A stretch of DNA of 64,000 nucleotides from positions 434,001 to 498,000 of the forward strand of contig NZ_AYTB01000008.1 in assembly GCF_000505545.1 (NCBI RefSeq). Direction: 5' to 3'. Positions within the stretch are counted from its first letter, which is position 1. Each line of letters starts with the position of its first letter. The position numbers were made by a program, and so were the translations under genes. Under the pieces are notes generated by a model, which worked only from the letters and a program-made list of their open reading frames with translations, had not been told where the DNA came from and searched no databases. Shown here piece by piece: positions 27,132 through 35,814 of the stretch. This stretch comes from Kurthia huakuii LAM0618. GTDB taxonomy: Bacteria > Bacillota > Bacilli > Bacillales_A > Planococcaceae.

Positions 27132-27689
27132 TTACGCGCGAGACACGTAAGAACCGTCAGCAGTGTTGATTACTAATTTGTCGCCTTCATTTACGAAGAA
27201 TGGTACGTTGACAGTTAAGCCTGTTTCAAGCGTTGCTGGTTTAGAACCACCAGTAGCTGTATCACCTTTAATGCCTGGTTCTGTTGCAGAAACAGTTAAT
27301 TCTACAGTGTTTGGTAAATCGATCCCTAGAATTTCACCTTCATAGCTTACAATGTGAACTTCCATGTTTTCTAATAAGAATTTTAATTCATATTCTAATT
27401 GGTCGCCACCGATTTCGATTTGTTCGTAAGATTCCATATCCATGAAGGCATGCTGGTCACCTGATGCATATAGATATTGCATTTTACGGTTGTCGATTTG
27501 TGCTTTTTCTACTTTTTCACCAGCACGGAATGTTTTTTCTGCTACGTTGCCGTTGCGTAGGTTACGTAATTTTGAACGCACGAATGCAGCACCTTTACCT
27601 GGTTTTACGTGTTGGAAATCGATAACGCGGAATAAATCGTGATCAATTTTAATAGTTAAGCCTGTTTTAAAATCGTTTACTGAAATCAT
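27132..27689 (-). CDS. efp: Translation elongation factor P
   Basis: tRNA-mimicking factor (185 aa) that relieves ribosome stalling at polyproline. Three OB/KOW-like domains are visible: [16 protein letters not shown] at the start, the modification loop [15 protein letters not shown] with Lys32 at its tip, and the C-terminal [21 protein letters not shown] lysine at the tip fits Bacillus-type 5-aminopentanol modification. It follows yqhT by 24 nt and ends the aroQ-yqhT-efp operon. Confidence 0.97.
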   Translation of the reverse strand: MISVNDFKTGLTIKIDHDLFRVIDFQHVKPGKGAAFVRSKLRNLRNGNVAEKTFRAGEKVEKAQIDNRKMQYLYASGDQHAFMDMESYEQIEIGGDQLEYELKFLLENMEVHIVSYEGEILGIDLPNTVELTVSATEPGIKGDTATGGSKPATLETGLTVNVPFFVNEGDKLVINTADGSYVSRA

Positions 27690-27713
27690 TACTAATCTTC
27701 CTCCAATTATATC

Positions 27714-28772
27714 TTATAAGATAATTAAATCTTTTGTCGCATGTGTCAGCAATTCATGTCCTGTGTCAGTAATTAAAATGTCATCCTCAATGCGGACGCC
27801 ACCTACTTCAGGAATATAAATGCCCGGTTCGCAAGTAACACACATGCCTGCTTCTAGCGTATAGCTTGAGCGATGCGATAACGCTGGCGCTTCGTGTACT
27901 TCGCGACCAATCCCATGACCTGTTGAGTGACCAAAAGCTTCCCCATAACCATGTTCCGTAATATAATCGCGTGCAACGGCATCCGCTTCAATGCCAGTCA
28001 TGCCTGGTTTTAAAGCATCAACACCGCGAAGTTGCGCTTGCAACACAATATCGTAAATTTCTTTTAATTGTGCTGAAGGCTCTCCGACAGCGATTGTACG
28101 TGTTGTATCCGAAATATAGCCATTGTATAGGGCACCAAAGTCTAAAGTGACAATGTCACCTGTTGCTATTATTTTATCAGTTGCTGTGCCATGTGGCAAT
28201 GCTGAGCGCCATCCAGAAGCGACAATTGTATCAAAAGAAGAGCTTTTAGCACCTAATTTGCGCATATGATGCTCCATTTCATTTGATACTTGTAACTCCG
28301 TCATGCCTGGTTCAATATAGCGAATAATATGTTCAAACGTTTTATCAACAATGCTACAAGCGGCCTTTATAATAGTAAGCTCTTCAGGCGTCTTAATCAA
28401 GCGTAATTTTTCAACCAAGCCACTAATACCAACCATCTGCGCGTCAATGTACTTGTCAAAAAGTTGGAATGTTGCATACGTCACATATTCTTTTTCAAAA
28501 CCGACGTGCTTTAATTGCAGCTCTTTCACTTCGCGAACGACTTCTTCTAATAATGTAGAGCGACGTTCGACAACGCGGAAGCCCGTCGTTTCATGCTTCA
28601 CTTGCTCGGTATAACGCGAGTCCGTAAAGAACAGCATGTCGTTGGCCGTTACTAAAATATAGCTATCGTCTCCGGTAAAGCCCGATAAGTACGAAACGTT
28701 GATCGGGTTTGTAATAAGCATGGCATCGAGATGCTCTGCATCAAATTGTGCGCGTAGTTGTCGTATTTTCAT
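27714..28772 (-). CDS. yqhT: Xaa-Pro aminopeptidase family (YqhT)
   Basis: Metallopeptidase of the M24B family, 352 aa. The N-terminal creatinase-like domain (about 1-125) is followed by the pita-bread catalytic domain, whose dinuclear metal ligands are visible in VTLDFGALYNGYISDTTR, FGHSTGHGIG, CVTCEPGIYIP and GVRIEDDIL. The start is the ATG at 28772, 9 nt behind GAGGAG; an upstream in-frame ATG would overlap aroQ and has no ribosome site. It lies between aroQ and efp as in B. subtilis. The natural substrates are probably X-Pro dipeptides. Confidence 0.94.
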   Translation of the reverse strand: MKIRQLRAQFDAEHLDAMLITNPINVSYLSGFTGDDSYILVTANDMLFFTDSRYTEQVKHETTGFRVVERRSTLLEEVVREVKELQLKHVGFEKEYVTYATFQLFDKYIDAQMVGISGLVEKLRLIKTPEELTIIKAACSIVDKTFEHIIRYIEPGMTELQVSNEMEHHMRKLGAKSSSFDTIVASGWRSALPHGTATDKIIATGDIVTLDFGALYNGYISDTTRTIAVGEPSAQLKEIYDIVLQAQLRGVDALKPGMTGIEADAVARDYITEHGYGEAFGHSTGHGIGREVHEAPALSHRSSYTLEAGMCVTCEPGIYIPEVGGVRIEDDILITDTGHELLTHATKDLIIL

Positions 28773-28786
28773 GTGTAAAATCTCCT

Positions 28787-29218
28787 CTATTTTGATTGTA
28801 AAAACATGCGTAATGCCGCTTCGTAGCCAAATGTCCCTAAGCCGGTAATTTGTCCAACGCACACAGGCGCTAAATAAGAGTGATGGCGGAATGCTTCACG
28901 CTTATGGACGTTTGAAATATGCACTTCAATGACCGGCACACTAACGCCGGCGATACAGTCGCGTAATGCCACGCTCGTATGCGTATAGGCCCCCGGATTA
29001 AAAATGATGCCATCAATATCGCCATCTTCCGCTTCATAAATCCAATCGATTAATTGACCTTCATGATTCGATTGCTTCACTTCTACGGTTGCATGAAAAT
29101 CTGCAGCAAGCTGTTGTAAATCGCGTTCGATATCGGCTAACGTTTCCTGTCCATAAATTTCTGGCTCACGTTTGCCAAGTCGATGAAGATTTGGCCCATT
29201 TAAACATAAGTATTTCAC
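28787..29218 (-). CDS. aroQ: Type II 3-dehydroquinate dehydratase
   Basis: Shikimate-pathway enzyme (143 aa) converting 3-dehydroquinate to 3-dehydroshikimate. The start [20 protein letters not shown] leads to catalytic Tyr22 in IYGQ, then [46 protein letters not shown] and [13 protein letters not shown] use the GTG at 29218, behind AAGGAAG; an upstream ATG would add 14 residues that do not belong to the family. It is the first gene of the aroQ-yqhT-efp operon and diverges from yqhQ. Confidence 0.95.
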   Translation of the reverse strand: MKYLCLNGPNLHRLGKREPEIYGQETLADIERDLQQLAADFHATVEVKQSNHEGQLIDWIYEAEDGDIDGIIFNPGAYTHTSVALRDCIAGVSVPVIEVHISNVHKREAFRHHSYLAPVCVGQITGLGTFGYEAALRMFLQSK

Positions 29219-29366
29219 GTGCGACACTTCCTTTTTCAGTTTATTCTTACATTTTAGCATATTATTTCGAACATTGAAGTACTTTCGAACGCTTTCCCTA
29301 GAGAAACGAACACTTTTTTAGTACAATGAAGAAAGTTTCAACCCTACATAAGAGAGCGGTGTTTTT

Positions 29367-30305
29367 ATGAGTAAAATTTATGGTGGTCAAGCGCTTGTTG
29401 AAGGCGTCATGATGGGCGGCGGCAAACATACCGTGTCAGCAATCCGACGCAATGATGGCTCGGTTGACTATTATTATGCGGAGCGCAAACAAAATCCAAC
29501 GTTGCAAAAGTTAAAGAAAATTCCTTTTGTCCGCGGTATTGTTGCCATTGTCGAATCCGCAGCAAACGGCTCGAAACATTTACAGTTTTCGAGCGATCGT
29601 TATGATGTCAATCCTGGTGATGAACAAGCGCTGATTGAACAAGAAAAAGAACAAACGAACAAGCTCCAAATGTGGCTTGGCGTTGCAGCGATTGGCGTAT
29701 TATCTTTTTTATTCGGGAAATTCGTCTTTACGCTCGTACCGGTATTTATCGCTCAAGCATTCCATGCGGTATTGCCGGGCCATGCAGCACAAGTGGTATT
29801 AGAAAGCTTTTTTAAGCTCATCTTACTATTAAGTTATATTTATTTAGTGTCGCTCACACCGTTGATTAAGCGCACATTCCAATATCATGGTTCCGAGCAT
29901 AAAGTTATTAACTGTTATGAAAATAATTTGCCACTAACCGTTGAAAATGTCCAACAGCAATCGCGCTTGCATTATCGCTGCGGTTCTAGCTTTATGTTAT
30001 TTACGGTGTTCGTTGGCATGATTATTTATTTCTTCGTGCCAAGCGACCCGTTTTGGCTGCGTATTGTCAACCGCATTTTATTAATTCCGGTCGTTCTTGG
30101 CGTGTCATTTGAAGTGTTACAAGCAACGAATGCTTGCCGTAATATTCCGGTATTACGCTTCCTTGGCTACCCTGGGCTATGGTTGCAATTATTAACAACA
30201 AAAGAGCCAACCAATGAGCAAGTAGAAATCGCGATCGCGTCATTCACAAAATTACGTGAAGTCGAAAAAGATGCAGACATTGTGCAAACGATAGCACATG
30301 ACTAA
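29367..30305 (+). CDS. yqhQ: DUF1385 membrane protein YqhQ
   Basis: Conserved membrane protein of 312 aa. The N-terminus KIYGGQALVEGVMMGGGKHT is a hallmark of the family, followed by FVRGIVAIVESAANGSKHLQ. Two or more helices occupy about 98-165, then comes the family core FQYHGSEHKVINCYENNL and RLHYRCGSSFMLF, and further helices at about 212-260. A small C-terminal part has QATNACRNIPVLRFLGYPGLW. The His/Glu/Cys-rich core suggests metal binding, but the function is unknown. It stands opposite aroQ, as in B. subtilis. Confidence 0.92.
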   Translation: MSKIYGGQALVEGVMMGGGKHTVSAIRRNDGSVDYYYAERKQNPTLQKLKKIPFVRGIVAIVESAANGSKHLQFSSDRYDVNPGDEQALIEQEKEQTNKLQMWLGVAAIGVLSFLFGKFVFTLVPVFIAQAFHAVLPGHAAQVVLESFFKLILLLSYIYLVSLTPLIKRTFQYHGSEHKVINCYENNLPLTVENVQQQSRLHYRCGSSFMLFTVFVGMIIYFFVPSDPFWLRIVNRILLIPVVLGVSFEVLQATNACRNIPVLRFLGYPGLWLQLLTTKEPTNEQVEIAIASFTKLREVEKDADIVQTIAHD

Positions 30306-30344
30306 AAAAAAGAGGCCTCCTATTTTATAGGGAGCCTCTTTTTT
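30304..30344. terminator. Bidirectional terminator behind yqhQ
   Basis: AAAAAAGAGGC and GCCTCTTTTTT arms with an inner CCTAT / ATAGG pairing lie between the converging yqhQ and the minus-strand membrane protein gene. The T and A runs flank both sides. Confidence 0.9.
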
Positions 30345-30690
30345 ATGCCTTTCCGCGCGCTTTGCGAATGATTGTTGTTAATACATAACCAATCGCAAAT
30401 GCCGCGATATAAGAAATAATGTACGTGTAGTTTTGAAGTTGTAGCATTAAAATCATGACGGCATACGCTAATACTGAGATAATCATTGGGTGAATCCACG
30501 TATAACCGCGCAATGCACAGACAAATCCTTGGAATAAAAAGACGGCTGGGTACAGCATATACAAACTAAACACGATAAATTGTCCATTATCTTCAACAGT
30601 TTTACCAAATCCCCCTGTTAACGCAATCGCAGAAACCGCAATCATCGTGAAGGCTGGTAAAAACAAACAAGCTAGTTTATTCATATTCAT
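30343..30690 (-). CDS. Four-helix membrane protein, unknown (position of yqhR)
   Basis: A 115-aa protein with four predicted helices (about 6-26, 37-57, 65-85 and 88-108) and a basic end (TTIIRKARGKA). I do not recognise the family with certainty. Its place beside yqhQ corresponds to yqhR of B. subtilis, but it is shorter and I see no clear similarity. The start is ATG at 30690, 9 nt behind AGGAG; an upstream ATG in frame would put that site inside the gene. No catalytic residues are evident. Confidence 0.65.
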   Translation of the reverse strand: MNMNKLACLFLPAFTMIAVSAIALTGGFGKTVEDNGQFIVFSLYMLYPAVFLFQGFVCALRGYTWIHPMIISVLAYAVMILMLQLQNYTYIISYIAAFAIGYVLTTIIRKARGKA

Positions 30691-30738
30691 TCGGCAAATC
30701 TCCTCCACCGAAAATCATACCATGAATAAGCTATTCAT

Positions 30739-31314
30739 TTATAACATTTCCCACACTTTTTTAAAATCTTTATAGTGCATAAGCGTCGCATCTGCAGCCG
30801 CACACGTTCCTCTAAACATCATCGTTTTCATGCCCACTGCTTTCGCTGGAATCAAATCAAGTGCGCGGTCTCCAATCGCAGCATCAAGCGCATACTTCGC
30901 ATGTAAATACGCATACGCCTCGGCATTCGGTTTGCGCGGAAAACCTTGCGCTGGCGTCGTAATCTCTGCAACATAATGTTGCCAGCCATGCGCCGCTAGC
31001 ACCGCTTCAATAACCGCTTTCTCTTTATGCGACATAATCACATTGACGTCCGCTTGCTTTAACACCGCTTCAACATCAGCAAATGGCTGAAAAAGCTCCG
31101 GTGCTAACGCGAGATTTTTTTGACGATATTGCGCTTCTTGTTGCGCCGTCAACTGTAAATATTGAAAGCCATGCGTAAACGACACTTGCATTTCTTTTAA
31201 AATATCGTCGTAGTGAAAGTTTTCGCGGACATGTGGAAACACTTCTAACAACGTTTCTACATACATCGGATACGTATCAAAAAGCGTGCCATCAAAATCC
31301 CATAATAAGTTCAT
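30739..31314 (-). CDS. HAD-superfamily hydrolase (phosphoglycolate-phosphatase-like)
   Basis: A 191-aa haloacid-dehalogenase-type phosphatase. Motif I is LLWDFDGTLFDTYP (Asp7 and Asp9), motif II VNVIMSHKEKAV (Ser), motif III FPRKPNAEAYAY (Lys), motif IV AAIGDRALDLIPAKAVGMK. The helical cap between about 18 and 80 is of the small PGP type. Substrates of this group are usually small phosphate esters or nucleotides; none can be assigned. The ATG is 7 nt behind AGGAGG. It is separated from lipM by a terminator. Confidence 0.85.
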   Translation of the reverse strand: MNLLWDFDGTLFDTYPMYVETLLEVFPHVRENFHYDDILKEMQVSFTHGFQYLQLTAQQEAQYRQKNLALAPELFQPFADVEAVLKQADVNVIMSHKEKAVIEAVLAAHGWQHYVAEITTPAQGFPRKPNAEAYAYLHAKYALDAAIGDRALDLIPAKAVGMKTMMFRGTCAAADATLMHYKDFKKVWEML

Positions 31315-31328
31315 GCAATTCCTCCTAT

Positions 31329-31353
31329 TAAAAAAGCGACCGCTAATGGCCGC
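31329..31353 (-). terminator. Intrinsic terminator behind lipM
   Basis: GCGGCC and GGTCGC arms with one G-T pair and a 6-nt loop run into TTTTTT on the minus strand, just past the lipM stop. Confidence 0.65.
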
Positions 31354-31359
31354 CTGCTG

Positions 31360-32193
31360 TTATTTTTTAAAATTCCATTCATCTGACGCATATTTTGTAC
31401 GCGCCAAGTCCTCAACAAACGCTTGCTGCTCAGCCGTTAATTCATACGGTTGCAAGTCGATTGCTAACGCCTCTTCAAAGCCTTGCTTAAACGCTGGAAT
31501 ACATTCCGAAACGGTCACCTTGCGCGCCGATAAATCATTAATAGCCACTGCTTTTAATGGTAGCTGTTCACGCATTTTTTGCTTTGCCGCTTCATCGTTA
31601 AAATTAAACACCGAAATCAATTTTTCTTGGTCCAAATCAACTAAAATAGCGCCATGTTGTAAAATAACGCCTTCTTGACGTGTTTGAGCACTGCCCGCCA
31701 CTTTGCGCCCCTCTACTACAAGCTCATACCATGACGGGGCATCAAAACATACCGCTGACTTTGGCTTTTGTAGCGCTTGCTTTTCAGCAGCCGTTTCAGG
31801 AACAGCAAAATAAGCATCGAAACCTAAGTTTTGGAAGCCGTTTAATAAGCCTTCACTTAACACGCGATACGCTTCGGTCACGGTTTTTGGCATATTTGGA
31901 TAATCTTCCGACACGATGATACTATACGTTAATTCATGTTCGTGTAATACCGCACGCCCACCCGTTGGACGACGCACAAAACCTAAATTCAAGTTATGTA
32001 ATTGTTGAAAATCAATATCGCGATGTGCGCGTTGGAAATAGCCAATCGATAATGTCGCTGGATTCCATTCATAAAAACGAATAATTGGTGGCATCTCACC
32101 TTGACCATGCCAATGTAATAATGCTTCATCAAGCGCCATATTGTAGCTTGGACTACATGCTCCTGAATTGATAAAGTACCACGGTGTTGTCAT
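31360..32193 (-). CDS. lipM: Octanoyl-[GcvH]:protein N-octanoyltransferase LipM
   Basis: Enzyme of lipoate synthesis that transfers octanoate from acyl carrier protein, forming the precursor for lipoyl-GcvH. The 277-aa length matches B. subtilis LipM. Family motifs: [54 protein letters not shown], the catalytic Cys149 in [14 protein letters not shown] and Lys164 in [10 protein letters not shown] use the ATG at 32193, 7 nt behind GGAGG; the upstream ATG is 6 nt away and too close. The glycine cleavage operon, whose GcvH depends on this step, lies 3.6 kb downstream; in B. subtilis lipM and yqhL are adjacent to gcv. Confidence 0.94.
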   Translation of the reverse strand: MTTPWYFINSGACSPSYNMALDEALLHWHGQGEMPPIIRFYEWNPATLSIGYFQRAHRDIDFQQLHNLNLGFVRRPTGGRAVLHEHELTYSIIVSEDYPNMPKTVTEAYRVLSEGLLNGFQNLGFDAYFAVPETAAEKQALQKPKSAVCFDAPSWYELVVEGRKVAGSAQTRQEGVILQHGAILVDLDQEKLISVFNFNDEAAKQKMREQLPLKAVAINDLSARKVTVSECIPAFKQGFEEALAIDLQPYELTAEQQAFVEDLARTKYASDEWNFKK

Positions 32194-32296
32194 TTCCATT
32201 CCTCCCAAATTTATCAACTGCGTTCATTTTATCAAACTCAGTGGACGAACACCAACCATTCTTTTATAATGTACTATGTAGAAAGGGGTCATTACA

Positions 32297-32680
32297 TTGA
32301 CTTGGTTATGGACTATTTTAATTATCGTTGTTGTAATTGTTGCATCTGCACTCATTACATCAATGCGCTCAAAAAAAGCAGTAACGAAGCTTTCTGAAGA
32401 AGACTTCAAAGCTGGTTACCGCAAAGCTCAACTTATCGACGTTCGCGAAAAAGGCGAATTCGATTCTAGCCACATTTTAGGAGCTCGTAATTTACCTACG
32501 ACACAATTGCGTAATCGCTATAAAGAATTACGTCAAGATCTACCTGTATATTTATACTGTGAAAACGGCGGTCGTAGCTCACGTACAGCATTGTTCTTAA
32601 AGAAAAAAGGCTACACACAACTGTACGCATTAGATGGCGGTTTCAAAAACTGGTCTGGTCGCGTTAAATCAACAAAATAA
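32297..32680 (+). CDS. yqhL: Membrane-anchored rhodanese-like protein YqhL
   Basis: Single rhodanese domain (127 aa) with one N-terminal membrane helix (about residues 3-21) and the domain facing the cytosol. The catalytic Cys88 sits in VYLYCENGGRSSRTA. LIDVREKGEFDSSHILGARN and the end YALDGGFKNW complete the fold. It may carry persulfide sulfur to an unknown acceptor. The start is TTG at 32297, 8 nt behind AAAGGGG. It diverges from lipM as in B. subtilis, where yqhL borders gcvPB; here a desaturase island is inserted between. Confidence 0.93.
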   Translation: MTWLWTILIIVVVIVASALITSMRSKKAVTKLSEEDFKAGYRKAQLIDVREKGEFDSSHILGARNLPTTQLRNRYKELRQDLPVYLYCENGGRSSRTALFLKKKGYTQLYALDGGFKNWSGRVKSTK

Positions 32681-32687
32681 TTGATCA

Positions 32688-32720
32688 AGAGACTATAGGT
32701 AAACGCTTATAGTCTCTTTT
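32688..32720 (+). terminator. Intrinsic terminator behind yqhL
   Basis: AAGAGACTATA and TATAGTCTCTT arms form an 11-bp stem around a 10-nt loop, followed by TT. It ends yqhL transcription before the long empty region. Confidence 0.85.
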
Positions 32721-32724
32721 CTAT

Positions 32725-33381
32725 GCGCGACATCTTTTTTGAACACGCGATAATCAATCACGTATGGCCATCTGGCTATGAGCTCAAGAAGCGTGTTTTA
32801 GATACAACATAATTGAAAATAAGTGCCATTCCGCGTCTATTTACATACGAAAAAAAGTCATTTTAGTAAGCATCGTGCACATATTGTCAACAAAAATTTT
32901 TATTTATTAGTTTTTTCACAAATCATTATTATTGTTGAGCAAGCAATCGTAGCGTTTTCGCCCGTCAGAATCCAAAAACACGCCTTTTTTCGTCTCTAAC
33001 GGGGCATTTCAACACAAAAAATACGCGTATTTTTTCAACTGTGTCATTTATTTCATGCATCAACAAAATGCGACATAGCGCGGCCCTTCGCCAACAATTG
33101 TGTGTGGAAAAGGGCGATTAATGCGCCAAAAACGATGAAAAATCAATCGTAACGGGCATTTTTTGTCCGCTTTTTGCAGGCGCTCATTACTAAAATATCG
33201 TACTTATCGCCACGATTATCGTAACTATTTATGAAAAGTTGTTGCTGCAACATATATTTATGTTTTAATTAGACCGATTCACCTAGCGCTGACGCATATT
33301 TATTAATATGTTGTATTCAAAACACGCGATTCGACGTCAACGCCAATTTGTGACATGTGTTGTCGTTTTTAACGCACGATT
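32725..33381. other. Gene-free convergent region
   Basis: About 0.65 kb between two gene ends (yqhL on plus, the desaturase on minus), each with its own terminator. No ORF of plausible size or coding character was seen. The stretch is rich in short A and T runs mixed with CG dinucleotides (TACGCG, CACGCG, GACGTC, GCGCGACGCG near the edge). It holds a perfect 20-bp palindrome (33016-33035), a GTTGC-T-GCAAC dyad at 33241-33251 and an ATAT/ATAT dyad near 33300. I see no promoter-terminator pair that would mark a small RNA. Confidence 0.6.
33016..33035. repeat. Perfect 20-bp palindrome
   Basis: Six A, then TACGCGTA, then six T, without a loop. It is weak as a transcription terminator because the stem has no loop and no G/C-rich body beyond the centre. 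It could be a protein-binding dyad. Confidence 0.6.
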
Positions 33382-33404
33382 AAAAAATGCGTCATGCGCG
33401 ACGC
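33382..33404 (-). terminator. Intrinsic terminator behind the desaturase gene
   Basis: GCGTC and GACGC arms around a 6-nt loop run into ATTTTTT on the minus strand, 6 nt after the stop codon. Confidence 0.75.
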
Positions 33405-33409
33405 GTCGC

Positions 33410-34870
33410 TCAGCCGTAGCCATTCTTTTTTGCTACTAATTCATTAATCATGCGCTTCGCCACACGCTCGCCATTTGCAATCGCAGCCGCAATGCCCGCC
33501 GACGGATGCGCATGCATGCCGGTGAAATATAAACTTTTAATTTGATGGTCTTTTAAAATCGGATTCAATAAAAATTGTGTAATCTTTTTCATTTGTCCCT
33601 CTTGGCGATATTGGTCAAACATCGTCGTCAATTGCGCTGGCGACCATAGTTGGTCGGTCACTAAATAATCGCCGACCTTGAGACCAACCTCTGCTAATTT
33701 GTCATAAATGCGCTGCTTCATTTTTTCAACGCGCTGTTCGTCAGTCGTATACGGCATATTTGCAAAAATTAATAACGCATCGCCGCGTAGAAAACGTTCC
33801 TGTTCACTAAAGGCTGGATTGTACAAATAAACCGTTGGATCATCGGGCATTTCACCGCGCTTTAGCATCTCAAACTCGCGGATGCGGTCATTTGAATAAA
33901 TGACGTGATGATGATAAATTTGCGTATGCGTGTTTAATGCGACAAGCATAACACATGCGGCCGTCTTAGTTGGTTGTGTAGCCGGTACATAAGGTACTTC
34001 AGTCAAATCATCTGCAAATAGCTGCGGTTGCGCTTTAAAATCTTCGACGCTCATTAATACTGCATCAGCCTCTAAACTTAATTCATCATTAATGCACACA
34101 CCTTCTATTGCTTGTTCATCAACATGAATTTTCGTCACTTCTTTGCCTGTGTAATAACGAATCCCTTCTTCTTTAGCAATTTGTTGGAGCACGCGCACAA
34201 GGCGTAAATTCCCACCTGCTACATAATAGACACCATTGATTAATTCATCATACGCATGAATAATAAACATGGCAGGCGCTTCATTTGGCGCAATGCCATT
34301 GTATGAGGCATAACGCGTAAACGAGGCAATCACTTCCTCATTCGTAAAATAACGGCGCACAAAATGCTCGATTGTTTCAAACGGTTTTAACGTCAAATAA
34401 GCGCTTCTTGCTGGCGGCATTAACAATTGTCGCCATGATACTAAAGGAGATAACGTCAGCAGTTCCTCAAAAGCTTGTTTCATGCGTGTTATTTCTGCCA
34501 AAAAATCATCATAATTGCTTGCGCCCACTGGATCTAGTCGTTCTAGTTGTTTGCGCATAAACGCTTGATCAGTCGATAAAAAGAAGCTATTGAGTTGAGG
34601 GAAAATATTTTGCGTATGATGACGCACACTACGAATTTGCATATAATCTTTTATATCGCGCCCTGTTGATGCAATAAACTGTTCAATAATTTCAGGCGCT
34701 GTAATCATCGTTGGCCCAATTTCAAAATCATAGCCTTGTATTTGAACCATCCGTAATTTACCACCAATATAATCTCGTTTCTCATAAATTGAAACGTCTA
34801 TCCCTTCACGCGCCAAACAAATTGCTGCTGTTAAATTGCCTACACTTCCACCAATCACCGCAATTTTCAT
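33410..34870 (-). CDS. Phytoene-desaturase-like FAD-dependent oxidoreductase
   Basis: A 486-aa FAD/NAD(P)-binding protein of the carotenoid desaturase family (CrtI/CrtN-like). The N-terminal Rossmann segment is IAVIGGSVGNLTAAICLA, followed by YEKRDYIGGKLRMVQIQGY and FEIGPTMITAPEI. The C-terminal FAD motif is YFTGMHAHPSAGIAAAIAN. The dinucleotide loop reads G-G-S-V-G-N, whereas the family usually has G-x-G-x-x-G, so two glycines are replaced. The overall length fits a CrtN-type enzyme. It starts at the second of two adjacent ATGs behind AGGAGG. Upstream by 11 nt lies a membrane protein gene, and both are inserted between yqhL and gcvPB compared with B. subtilis. Substrate (carotenoid, sterol-like or other isoprenoid) is unknown; no crtM-like synthase is in the window. 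Confidence 0.8.
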   Translation of the reverse strand: MKIAVIGGSVGNLTAAICLAREGIDVSIYEKRDYIGGKLRMVQIQGYDFEIGPTMITAPEIIEQFIASTGRDIKDYMQIRSVRHHTQNIFPQLNSFFLSTDQAFMRKQLERLDPVGASNYDDFLAEITRMKQAFEELLTLSPLVSWRQLLMPPARSAYLTLKPFETIEHFVRRYFTNEEVIASFTRYASYNGIAPNEAPAMFIIHAYDELINGVYYVAGGNLRLVRVLQQIAKEEGIRYYTGKEVTKIHVDEQAIEGVCINDELSLEADAVLMSVEDFKAQPQLFADDLTEVPYVPATQPTKTAACVMLVALNTHTQIYHHHVIYSNDRIREFEMLKRGEMPDDPTVYLYNPAFSEQERFLRGDALLIFANMPYTTDEQRVEKMKQRIYDKLAEVGLKVGDYLVTDQLWSPAQLTTMFDQYRQEGQMKKITQFLLNPILKDHQIKSLYFTGMHAHPSAGIAAAIANGERVAKRMINELVAKKNGYG

Positions 34871-34881
34871 CATAATCCCTC

Positions 34882-35643
34882 CTAGCTTCGTTCAGTATCT
34901 TTGTCCGCCTTCTCTAACAACAATGTGGTTGTAGCAATAATTAATATTGCTGCGATAATACTTGTCAACCACAACCCAGCAAGTGCACAGATGCTAATAA
35001 TTAATGCCATTAAACTGTAAAATAAAATTAAAATTTTACGCGTATATGTTTTTGAATTGACCACTTCATAGCCCGCTTCTAGTTGCAACAAGATTAAATC
35101 AACAATAAAGGCGACAGCCAACCAAATAAAGGTTATCGGCCATGCATTTTCATACAATAATCCTGCATTGTTATGCGCCATAAACTGTACGGGATCATAG
35201 ACGAGTGGTATGACCAAGACATAAAACACAATTGCGACAAAACTTGCAATTAATGGTTGTAGCGTACGTGAATTCGTAAAACCTAACGCATAACTTACAG
35301 CAAAAATAAAGAGCCATATCGAATATTTAGTCGTCCAATTTAATACGAGTAATAGAAAGCTATCCGGTTGCAACGCTTGAATAAAAAAGGTTTTATTGAG
35401 CACATAATGCGTTAGCTGTTCTGTTATAAAAATGATGCCGATAATCGTCAAAATAATCATGATGCCGCGTCGTAATCGGAACAGTTGTATAAAGTAACAA
35501 CAAGCAATAAAGCCCATCAACGTCAGCAATATAAATGGAATAATTAAATCTTGCCCGATTGCTGTCATGCCAAAGAGAAGAAGAAAGAAATCAACGATAT
35601 ACCCCAACAGGATAAAATAATAAACGATAGCGATTATTTTCAA
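34882..35643 (-). CDS. Polytopic membrane protein co-transcribed with the desaturase
   Basis: A protein of about 253 aa with seven or eight predicted helices (starting IVYYFILLGYIVDFFLLLF) and an acidic-basic tail (LLEKADKDTERS). Polar or charged residues inside helices are few; NNAGLLYENAWPITFIW in the middle is the most conserved-looking stretch. I do not recognise the family with confidence; carotenoid cyclase or hydratase types are possible by context only. Start codon is uncertain: TTG at 35643 is 8 nt behind GAAGG, and GTG codons lie 6 and 9 nt further upstream. It is the first gene of a two-gene operon with the desaturase. Confidence 0.65.
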   Translation of the reverse strand: MKIIAIVYYFILLGYIVDFFLLLFGMTAIGQDLIIPFILLTLMGFIACCYFIQLFRLRRGIMIILTIIGIIFITEQLTHYVLNKTFFIQALQPDSFLLLVLNWTTKYSIWLFIFAVSYALGFTNSRTLQPLIASFVAIVFYVLVIPLVYDPVQFMAHNNAGLLYENAWPITFIWLAVAFIVDLILLQLEAGYEVVNSKTYTRKILILFYSLMALIISICALAGLWLTSIIAAILIIATTTLLLEKADKDTERS

Positions 35644-35757
35644 CACCCTCACCTTCTCTCTTTCAAATCTTTACCCTTTTTTTCAAAGAAACTGCCGTCA
35701 GTTTATACATTTCTATGATTCGTTACATATTTCGTATATTTGTCGCTATTTTACAAC

Positions 35758-35803
35758 AAAAAAAGAATGTGAAGAAGTACCTACTGTACGCCTTCACATT
35801 CTT
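35758..35803 (-). terminator. Intrinsic terminator behind gcvPB
   Basis: AAGAATGTGAAGGCGTAC and GTACTTCTTCACATTCTT arms (one mismatch) form a long stem, followed by TTTTTT on the minus strand. Confidence 0.92.
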
Positions 35804-35814
35804 GTTATTTATCG

